Of a stretch of DNA of 64,000 nt, positions 55,436 to 64,000 are shown piece by piece; within the stretch, counting starts at the first letter, position 1; the number at the start of each line of letters is the position of its first letter. The position numbers and the translations under genes are program-made. The notes under the pieces were generated by a model. That model was not told the DNA's origin, made no database searches, and saw only the letters and a program-made list of their open reading frames with translations. The stretch is from Labia minor (taxonomy: Eukaryota > Arthropoda > Insecta > Dermaptera > Spongiphoridae). Location of the stretch: assembly GCA_963082975.1 (NCBI GenBank), contig OY720346.1:47345296-47409295 (forward strand), written 5' to 3'.

Positions 55436-57030
55436 TTGGCAATGCAAGCTTGCGCATTCCCAGATGTTTTATAAATGGATTATTTGTTCAGGCCAAACTT
55501 GAAAAAATCCCACACCTGTAAGATTGGTAGCACTATTCGGTAGAAACTCTTAAAAAGTTTTGTTAATAACAGAATGCAATTATAATATGCCATGTTTTGA
55601 ATTCTAAGGGTATATTGTAACGCCCAGATTTGTTATTTATTGTCACCTGAAATACAATAATTAAAAAAAAACTAATTAAAATTATTTTTTCAAAAATTAT
55701 TATCTTATACCTTGATAAAAATCACCTTAAAAATCCTTTGAATTTCATAAAAATTCTGTGAGCCATTTTCAGAAAAGCAAAGACACAAACATTGATATAT
55801 GTTGTAAGAGATATGCCCTTCAAAAGGGAAATAGCATTACAATGCTATAAATAAACATGTATGCAAATAGTGACATCCTCACGTTTGGGACATTGTCTTG
55901 TAAACAATATAAAGAAGGTTCTCGAGAACTATTGTCTTGACTTGATCGTTCAAATAACAGTAGATTAACTGACATATTTCTTTATATTGGCACATTCCAA
56001 GATAGGGGTGAAATATTGGAAATGGAAGTGTTTTCCCATGAATGGACACAGAGTAGTTTTGATCATTCTTCGGCATAACTCGGACGGAGTAACATCACCA
56101 GGAGGAGAGATTACCAGGATAATCCCAGAGGTCAACGAAGGAGTTGAAAACCCATGGAAGATGGATTATTAAATTCCTGGAAGAAGTAACCCGAAGAATC
56201 TTCTCTATGCTCCGAACAATTTATCTCATTAATAACAGCTAAGTGGTCGACCCTTATGCAATTACAATTAAACACTAAGTCTTATTTATTTTATAATATC
56301 AAATACCTTATATTATTTCACAATTAATTACCATGTTCTAATGCCTAACGATATCCATTATAATTATATTAAATTCTTAGTTATTAAATATTCATTTTAT
56401 TATATTGATTTAATACTTGATTTTGATTGAATCCAACCTTACATCTCCCCTATCAACCTTCGCTGGATTCCCCAAACCATATTCTATTCACAATAACCAG
56501 AGTGCTACCAATTTAAATATCAAATTTATAAATTTTAAAAACCAATTTTTTATAACCCAACCCCATACTAAGCCTCCAATATACGTCAATGTATATATAA
56601 CATTTTTATTTCTATTATAATAACTTTAGATATATAAGATTCTGTATATATTAAAATTTGTTTAATTACTTCATTAAGTTTTGTTTAAATTTAAAAAAAA
56701 AATTTATTAGCTAATAAGAAACTACATATTTATTTTTATTCTAAACAGTTACAGAAATAACTTTGTAAATGTATGTTCTATAAAATAAAAATAAAAAAAA
56801 CAATGTAATGGATACAAAATATACAAAGCATAGAATTTTCTCGAATCCCACTTTATAATATTATTTTTGTCTCGATTATCTAATAAAATATATATTTTTT
56901 TTTTCTTTCTAATGTTTTTTTTTTTAGATTTCTGTACTCGATACATTTACGAATCAATGATATATGGACCTATTTAATGTAACAAAAAAAAGGTTTTTTT
57001 TTTATTTGGAAATAGATTCGACACCCACTT
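55436..57030. other. AT-rich DNA with one mixed segment
   Basis: 55980-56230 is less AT-rich. Its 61-codon frame (55987-56172, +; MAHSKIGVKYWKW...) shows no domain that I know, and an ordinary transposon relic is as likely as an exon. The rest is AT-rich, with homopolymers around 56899-56925. Confidence 0.4.
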
Positions 57031-57198
57031 CTATTCATTGCTTTTATCCTCCTTGATCATTCGTTTTATATAAATTTGCTTGTGATAAATTTCTGAATGC
57101 AAAATCCTTTCAAAATGATCGGCCATTGTCCTCTGAACCTGACTCTCCGTGATCTTGTAGGTACCGACATCAATTGAATGGCCCCGAAGCGACCTCAC
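57031..57198 (-). CDS. Candidate terminal exon of an unknown gene
   Basis: The minus-strand frame is open from 57198 to TAG at 57031-57033 and reads, in its convincing part, TYKITESQVQRTMADHFERI then LHSEIYHKQIYIKRMIKEDK. Amphipathic, charged sequence of this kind is unlike AT-driven frames elsewhere in the window. An aataaa hexamer follows 25 bases after the stop (57006-57001), as at the end of a transcript. The acceptor is unclear. It could equally be the 3' end of a retrocopied mRNA, since an A-run follows the hexamer. Family not recognised. Confidence 0.35.
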   Translation of the reverse strand: MRSLRGHSIDVGTYKITESQVQRTMADHFERILHSEIYHKQIYIKRMIKEDKSNE

Positions 57199-58371
57199 TC
57201 ACCCTCCCTAGCAATTAATTATCGACTGAAGAATGCTAGTGACATCGTACCCGATAAACCATTCTCCTTACCAATGGAATCTAATGTTTTAGTTGTTGGA
57301 ATAAAAAAAAGCGAAAAAATAAAGATATTTGAAAGAAATAAGGTTATGGACTGGGAGGAGCAATGGGTGGAGAGTGGAGGAAGGAGGAGTTGATTTTATT
57401 TACTCAACCAAATCCATGTCTGTCGTTTATTTGTATTTGTTATAGAAAGAGAGAGAACCACGGGTGGGCCCATCTAGCTAACAAATTATGGTTGGGGTAT
57501 ACTCCACCCACCCCTCACCACGCCTACACATTTTATGTTATTTGGCAAAATTACTAACCTAATATTATGAACAATTCTTATAAAGCAACAATTTTTGCCC
57601 TTTCCTCCATGTGCAGAATATATATTTATGCTTGTTTAAATAGATGAATATATTTTTGAACTATAAAGTCCTCTATGGATTTATGTGAAATTCACATTTT
57701 AAACAATTTAAGATTAAAGATTATATAACAAAAAAAAAAAAAAATTAAAAATTGAATACAAAAAAGAAATGGCTGCTTGGAGATAAAAAGCAACATGGCT
57801 GCTTCCATATAATAAATGACATGAATGCCTAGATTCTTAAACAAAACTTTTTTTTTGTTGTTTTTATCTTCATTTTTAAGAGAATAATTCTTTTTATTTT
57901 ACAAAATTAACTGATATATTAATATATTTTAATTTATTATTAAAACAAAATACATTAAATCGTTAACTTCAAGCTAAAACCTTAATAATATTTATTTTTA
58001 GTGTAATTTCAAACAAAATAGTAATTATTAATTTGCTTTTGTTTATATGTTATAGTGTTATTATTAATGATGTATAATAGGTTAATTATAAAAAAATAAA
58101 GTTAAAAAAATTTAAATATTTAGTTAAAATATTTTAAATAATTTCTTTAACTAATTTAAATTAATTATATTGTTGATAACTTGTTGGTAATTAAATTATA
58201 ATCCCATTATTAATTATTACACAAAAATAGCTCATTATAAATTGAACCAGTGAATTCAATTATTTTCTCGCTATAGCGGAAACATTACATTTAATTTTTG
58301 TTAATTGTATAAAAAGAGTAAAAACACTTAAATTTCCATGGTAAATATAATCAACTGTTAACATAAATAAG
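57199..58371. other. Mixed then AT-rich DNA
   Basis: 57178-57393 (+) contains an open 71-codon frame starting MAPKRPHSPSL, partly overlapping the minus-strand candidate. It has no recognised domain, and the minus strand of the same DNA is also partly open (TKTLDSIGKENGLSG...). From 57560 the sequence is AT-rich. Confidence 0.35.
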
Positions 58372-59262
58372 AGTACCGGGACCCCGAGCCTCGGCTCGGT
58401 ACTTAAGTTAAAAAAAATGATTCATTATTATTGGGTTTGGCTGGTAATATTAATACCTGGGACACCGAGCTGTCGCTCGACCCTTTAAAAAATATTAATC
58501 TACAATTAATTATTTATTACAATTATTAAATGTTGCATCATTGCATCAATCTGATTAAAATGAATTGAACTGGGGTCCTCAATAATACAAACAAACAATT
58601 TTAGCTAGCATAATAAGATTAATCCAAGTAATATCGTCTATTTCTATTCGACACTATTTTCAGTTATGAAATGAACAGTCAGTAGAGAGTAAAAAAATTG
58701 TAATTGAAGACCGTTGTTTTTAAAAATAATTAAATTATTTTATAGATTATAAAATAAAAATTATTGTATTAACATTAAAAATATTGAAATAAAAAAATAA
58801 TAGTTTGATTTAATAAACTAAAATATTATAAACATTTTTAATGTGAATTTCTCAGGGAGGTAGGGAGCCCAATTCATTTAACCATCCATGTTGTATAAGG
58901 AATCTTAATTTCTTAACACTCCGTTTTTTCAAATTTAAAATAGAGGGAGAGAAAGAGTTTCAATTATATTCGAATAGTCTATATATTCTATATATGAGTA
59001 TTTTTTTTTTCTGAATTTAATACCAAGTTGATTTTCTAAATTTTCTATTCTTTATGCATATGATTGATTACATGTGTTAAAATTTAAACAAATTCAAATA
59101 TTCTAATTTATAAATTTATATAAAATTTAATATTATTTTTTCGAGACTAATGGCAAATACCGGTGGCCCTAGTCAGAGCAAGAGAAGACTCCTTTTGGTA
59201 GCGGCCCAGTCGATGATGTTATATGGATCGGAGATTTGGGCTTTACAACTATATTTTAAGTG
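58372..59262 (+). repeat. D-family repeat, copy D2, longest copy with LINE fragment
   Basis: Hairpin ccgagcctcggctcgg, core ggtaatattaatacc (58443-58457) and a second hairpin as in D1. The body is longer than D1, carrying extra sequence at about 58745-58980. It ends in a LINE fragment reading RLMANTGGPSQSKRRLL then VAAQSMMLYGSEIWALQ (59147-59255). It preserves more of the LINE than D1 does. Confidence 0.65.
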
Positions 59263-60164
59263 AAAAAATGATTTCTTGGTTATATAAAAATTAAAATATG
59301 ATTCTTTATATCTTTATTATACAGAAAAGTAGGCGTGTTAATATAAAATATATACCTGGGACACCGAACTATCACTCGACCCTTTAACCAATTTATACAA
59401 TTTATTTTTATATACTTTAAAAATTTTACAATTTTTTAATTATTTATTATAATTGTTAAATGGGATTTCTAAAAATGACCCATTAAAAATTTGTTTCCTA
59501 AAATGTTTCAAATTAATTAAAATAAATTGTATAAATGTTCATTTATAAAATCTATATATCTGTGAGTTTGTTTTTCGATTTTTTAAATTTTGATTTTGGA
59601 TTCGATTAGAGCTTAAAATGTGTAAATGTAAAGTGGTCTTGGTTTTTTTAAAATTCGTTTGGGAACATGGTCAAATCGGCAGTCAAAGTTGAAAATTCCC
59701 CATATATTATAACTACTGTAATTAGTATTATTATAATGTAAAATTATAAAGAAAAAATGTTTAGACATTATTATAGACATTTTCATTCTGTAAATTAAAT
59801 AATTTTATTTCATTTAAATAAATATCTATTTTTAAATATTTTTTTCTCTCTACATTATTTATCTAATTCTCACAATATATTAAGATCATACCGGGACCCC
59901 GAGCCTCGGCTCTGTAATTAAGTTAAAAAAAAAAAATTCATTATTATTGATAAATATATATCGTAATTTATAATTATAAAATATTATTAAAATATATATT
60001 TTTAATTTTATTTCGAAATTAAATAAAAAATTTTAAAATATTTTAAATATAAAAAAAATATTAATACAATATTCTTTAAAAAAAGGCGGGAGTCAAATTT
60101 CAATATAAATGTCATTTGTGATGTCATCAATATATAAATTAATAATAAATAATATTAATAAATA
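59263..60164. repeat. Short D fragments and a single copy of the 55.1-kb unit
   Basis: 59352-59388 (acctgggacaccgaactatc) and 59889-59930 (ccgggaccccgagcctcggc) are partial D hairpins. 59560-59700 is a diverged single copy of the 55.1-kb element's unit (aaatgtaaagt, gggaacatggtca, gtcaaagttgaaa). The rest is AT-rich. Confidence 0.55.
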
Positions 60165-60787
60165 TTAAATTTAATAAAAGAACAATGAATAAATAAATAT
60201 AAAATAGTAATTTATTAAAATGTAAACAATAGATAAAAAGAAAAAAAATAACAAATTCATTATTTTCATTTTCATTTTTAAATAACGATTCACCCGGAGA
60301 GTTTCGAACCGACGAAATCGACTCGTTAAAACATCACTTTACCATCTGGACTAAATATATTTAGATAAAAAATTGTCATTTTTTTACTGTCTTATCAGGC
60401 AGATTTGATGTTTTTTATTTTATTTTTTTTTTTTTTGAGAGAGATTAATAAATATCTATATATATTTTATTAAAAATAAATATTTAAAAATATTTATTTT
60501 TATTTCGAAATTAAATAATAAATTTTAAAATATTTTAAATAAAAAAAAATATTAATACAAATAAAAATGGAGGCCAATTTTGACGTTTTCCATATATAAT
60601 TTTCAATTAAGAAATTAATAATGAAGCTGAATGTTTCAAGAGATATCATCAATAAAACTTAATTTTTCTTTATAAATACTATATCTAGTGTAAATTTGAA
60701 AAAAATCGTTAGAGCGGTTTTTGAGAACCAATATATATAGATAGATAGATATATACAATTTTAGCTAGCATAATAAGATAAGATAAG
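60165..60787 (-). repeat. E-family repeat, copy E2, with an internal insertion
   Basis: Inverted relative to E1. tRNA-like module at 60290-60353, end hairpin actgtcttatcaggcag (60386-60402), then about 190 bp of AT-rich DNA not present in E1 or E3 (about 60405-60575). The E body resumes at ttttgacgttttccatat and runs to agctagcataataagataag. Confidence 0.65.
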
Positions 60788-61245
60788 TATGAAAATATAC
60801 TTTGAATTTATTTTGAATAAGATATTCTTTATCATTTTAAATGAATGTTTTAATATGATTTTAATAAATGTTTTAAATCATTTTAAATAAATGATTTAAT
60901 ATCATTTTAAATGAATATTAATTTATATAATAAATATATTTCGTAATTTGATTCTAAAATATTATTAAAATAAATATTTTTTATTCATAAAACTAACTTA
61001 TACTTACATATCAAAAACAGCCTTTCTGGGAAATTGCAAAATGTGTTTATTTTTTTATATAAATAATGATCAAGGAAATTACACTAAAAATTAAAAAAAT
61101 TATTAGCTATAAGAATATAATAAGTATGAAAATATACTTTGAATTTATTTTGAATAAGATATTCTTTATCATTTTAAATGAATGTTTTAAATCATTTTAA
61201 TAAATGTTTTAAATCATTTTAAATAAATGATTTTAAATGAATGAA
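60786..61245 (+). repeat. Direct repeat of ~125 bp
   Basis: agtatgaaaatatactttga through aataagatattctttatcat is present at 60786-60915 and again at 61125-61245, followed in both by tttaaat-type inverted runs. About 210 bp separate the copies. No further copies seen. Confidence 0.6.
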
Positions 61246-62034
61246 TGGATGAAAATTCAAATTTTATATATAGTTTTTTATATATGTTTATTTATTCACA
61301 AAAATTTAATTGACATAATTATCAAATAATTGACATAATTATCAAAAAATAATAAAAGTTGTTACCTAGCTAAAGAGAGAGTAATAGAAATTGTTACCTG
61401 CAGGTAGACTTGTGAGACAGATAAGAGAATATACGTATTCCGAAAACACTGTTAATTAAAATGTAATAACTATTAACAATTAATAAAGTAGAAATAATTT
61501 CCCAACAAATATTTCACTTTTAGTTTAACAAAAAATCAAAAAAACAATATTTTGCAGAATAAAAACGAAACAAAAAACAAATATGAATATAATATAAATA
61601 TTTTTTTAATTTTATTTTTAGAATAAATATTGTAATATATATAAATATAAATATAAATATAAAAATGCTTGTTTTTTATGCTTATATATATTGGATATAT
61701 TGGATGTATTATGATACTGAGCACATGGCAAAGACTTTCTAAAAATAATTGTTTTAAAAAAAAAACGCAGGGAAAACCCAGAGATATGCCTCTTCGTTAC
61801 CCCAATAGAGAGAGAGGGGTGGACAATTTTGCCAAGTGGCAGAGGAGGGGATGATTGGCTTCGACATATTTTGAAAATTCTCAACAACTACACAATATAC
61901 CAACTGTGGTCGACAATTGGTAATTAATAATTAATTATAAATTGCAATTGCTAAAATATAAATTAAAGTTCTTTTAATTTATATTTCTATTTTTACGGTA
62001 CCTTTCAATTATTCTATTTCATCTTAATTTAATA
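61246..62034. other. AT-rich DNA, nothing firm
   Basis: 61690-61870 is a little more mixed, but the 61-codon frame 61669-61854 carries no known motif and contains an A run. Confidence 0.45.
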
Positions 62035-62542
62035 AAATAATATTAATAAATATATTAAATAATATTTTATTGAAAAAATATTAAAAATTATAAAACTATC
62101 TAAAACTTAATTAATAAAAGAACAATGAATAAATAAATTAAAAAGTAAACAATAGATAAAAAGAAAAAAAAATAACAAAATCATTATTTTCATTTTTAAA
62201 TAACGATTCACCCGGCGAGTTTCGAACCGACGAAATCCACTCGTTAAAACATCAGTCCAACCGCTGGACTATATGTATTTAGATAAAAAATTGTCATTTT
62301 TTTACTGTCTTAGCAGGCAGTATTAAAAATTTTGACGTTTTCCATATAATATATAATTTTCAATTAAGAAATTAATAATGAAGCTGTATGTTTCAAGAGA
62401 TATCATCAATAAAACTTAATTTTTCTTTATAAATACTATATCTAGTGTGAATTTGAAAAAAATCGTTAGAGCGGTTTTTGAGAACCATGATATATAGATA
62501 AATACATATATACAATTTTAGCTAGCATAATAAGATAAGATT
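62035..62542 (-). repeat. E-family repeat, copy E3
   Basis: Inverted relative to E1 and nearly collinear with it: tRNA-like module at 62208-62271, hairpin actgtcttagcaggcagt (62304-62321), ttttgacgttttccatat, gttagagcggtttttgagaa and end agctagcataataagataag. This is the best-preserved counterpart of E1. Confidence 0.7.
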
Positions 62543-62771
62543 ATCAAGAATCTAAATAGTTGAATCAGGAAACTAATTCCCGCTTAATTTTAATTTTGAA
62601 CCAATTATAATTTTTTTTTATTTTAATTTTATATTTAAGAATGTAAAATATCTTCATTGAAAGAAGAAATGGTAGAGAAAAAAATTATTAAATATATTTT
62701 GATATAAAATTATATTTATATTACTAAAACACGATTTTTATATTATAATTGTTGTTCAAATTCTTTTGCAA

Positions 62772-62805
<34 letters not shown>

Positions 62806-63675
62806 TATTCCATTTGATATAATTCTGATTATGTAACCTTAAGTAAAACTTTGATATTTCGTTTTTCATCCAATATTTTTCAAAGAAGCTTGGCTTGGAT
62901 CCAAATAGAATGGGAAAATACCATCCTAAGAAAAAAAAAAGAAAATATTATTCTCAATATATATTCCCAAGATATATATCGTATTTTATATTCGATAGAG
63001 AAAGAGAGAGAAAATTCTGACTTTATAAATACCTTTTTAGATATAAATCTTTACAAAATATAAATGGTCAAAATTCATAGGATACGGTTAAGCATCAATA
63101 AATAAAAAAATATGACTAAAAGAAATGTCAATCGGAATTATAGAGGATAAATTAGCTTGAACCCCTCCTCCCCTCCAGACAACCCATTAACTATAATCGA
63201 TATAGATTTATTTATATTATCCAACAATTTCTATCCTTAGAGGACTATTTGATAAATGAAATTTTAATTTTTTAAAAATAATTATTATAATCTTGGGATT
63301 TTAAATTAAGCAAAAATTATTAATTAAATTTTAAATTAATAATTTTAAAAAATTAATTTGAAAGGTTCTTTAATCAGATAAATTTATACATAATTATGCA
63401 ATGTTTTTATTTTTATATTTATTTATATTTATAGAATTTTAAATTATTTATAATTCTGTACAAATTTTAAAAGTAAAATATGAATTAAACACCTTTCAAT
63501 ATAATATAAACTTATAAAAATTTATAAAAAAAAAAATAATAACAAAACTATAAACTAAAACATTCAAAATAATGTAATAAAAAATTTGTGGTTTTTTCAT
63601 TTGTAGATTTCAGATATAAGGGAATTGATGGGTAGTTAGGTTTTTACTTTAAATCTGTATGTGATTTATTTTCAG
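62543..63675. other. AT-rich DNA, nothing firm
   Basis: (TTA)n at 62769-62805. The frame 62851-63063 is AT- and A-run driven. A short block at 62884-62928 reads KLGLDPNRMGKYHPK in another frame, without splice support. Confidence 0.45.
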
Positions 63676-63723
63676 GTGTACTATCAAGGATGGAATATCG
63701 AGGTCGACCCTGATAAGATAATT
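63676..63723 (+). CDS. Candidate 48-nt internal exon
   Basis: A strong acceptor (gatttattttcag, ending 63675) and a consensus donor (att|gtaagt, GT at 63724) bracket exactly 16 codons, VYYQGWNIEVDPDKII, in phase 0 on both sides. It is less AT-rich than the introns around it. Other frames contain stops or do not fit both boundaries as neatly. I do not recognise the protein. Flanking exons would lie left in the AT-rich DNA or beyond the window. Confidence 0.4.
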
Positions 63724-63789
63724 GTAAGTTCTTGGAAGAGGGTGTTGTATTTCTTAGAATTTTTGGATGTAAATGCTCCTACTTTGAAA

Positions 63790-64000
63790 TATTAGATCTG
63801 GGGATGCAATCAATTCAATCTAGGCTGCTTTAAGCTATTCCAGTTCTCGCTTTGTATAAGTGGGGATTTTTTATCAGCAACCAAAGGGCATTTCTTGCAA
63901 TATTTGTTTTATCTATGACCTTTTTTAAATGCGCAGTCCAACTTACTTCTCAGTCTAGAGTTCATCCAAAGTTTTTGAAAAAAATTGATGAGCCTGATTA
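63790..64000 (-). mobile_element. LINE remnant at the window edge
   Basis: On the minus strand, with frame changes, it reads SRLRSKLDCAFKKVIDKTNI and ARNALWLLIKNPHLYKART, resembling the reverse transcriptase thumb region of Jockey-type LINEs, where KA..AR.AL..L..... is typical. It continues past position 64000. It lies in the putative intron after the 63676-63723 exon. Confidence 0.45.

Noticed and set aside
62884-62928. KLGLDPNRMGKYHPK as an exon
   Set aside because: Reads well for 15 codons, but the acceptor is poor, no donor follows and it runs into an A homopolymer.
1-64000. Retrovirus-like or LTR elements and CRISPR arrays
   Set aside because: I saw no paired long terminal repeats with gag/pol-type frames and no array of regularly spaced repeats. 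Short tandem arrays here are microsatellites and one minisatellite.

Overview
This window looks like nuclear DNA of an extremely AT-rich animal, most likely an arthropod. It is nearly gene-free, dominated by long A/T runs and TA, TTA, GA and CA microsatellites, and crowded with decayed transposons of kinds common in arthropods (mariner/Tc1, hAT, MULE, piggyBac-like, R1-like and other LINEs, tRNA-derived SINEs, Penelope-like ends). Candidate genes are split by GT-AG introns. There is no rRNA or canonical tRNA gene, no bacterial gene organisation and no CRISPR array. The species cannot be named from the sequence alone.

Layout. 1-9.1 kb is an AT desert holding a Penelope-type inverted repeat, a piggyBac-like end and a pair of ~450-bp inverted arms (2.24-2.8 and 4.79-5.29 kb). 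9.54-9.94 kb is a CpG-rich island that looks like a promoter plus first exon on the minus strand. 10.8-27.3 kb carries most copies of three repeat families (here A, B and F). They share a hairpin-like 5' head, short subterminal inverted repeats, an internal microsatellite and a 3' hairpin ending in GTAAAA. Between them lie a Penelope-type palindrome, TIR elements, a hAT miniature element with a perfect 8-bp target duplication, LINE debris and two GC-rich islands. At 27.58-27.98 kb, just after a B copy, is an endonuclease/exonuclease/phosphatase-like reading frame of the sort carried by Helentrons. 29-30.2 kb is an R1-like LINE abutting a mariner start. 33.8-34.0 kb is a tRNA-derived SINE with a 15-bp target duplication. 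34.95-35.4 kb is a deleted mariner. 36.3-39.6 kb is a nest: a LINE interrupted by a CAGTGGCG-type transposon that contains a MULE transposase. 41-48 kb has D-family repeats, a candidate two-exon secreted-peptide gene (42.4-43.7 kb) and a LINE with target duplications that itself received a second insertion. 48-57 kb has weak exon candidates, mariner remnants, a hairpin-rich repeat and a TIR element. 58-64 kb has further D and E repeats (E holds a tRNA-like module), a 48-nt exon candidate and a LINE remnant at the right edge.

Host genes are represented only by fragments: a first-exon candidate at 9.5 kb (-), a noncoding first-exon candidate at 20.8 kb (-), the small secreted protein at 42.4-43.7 kb (+), a possible terminal exon at 57.0 kb (-) and a microexon at 63.68 kb (+). 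They do not form a recognisable pathway. The main theme is transposon nesting, and a possible Helentron-dependent (HINE/DINE-1-like) repeat superfamily that may have been mobilised by an element like the one whose endonuclease fossil lies at 27.6 kb. That link is inference.
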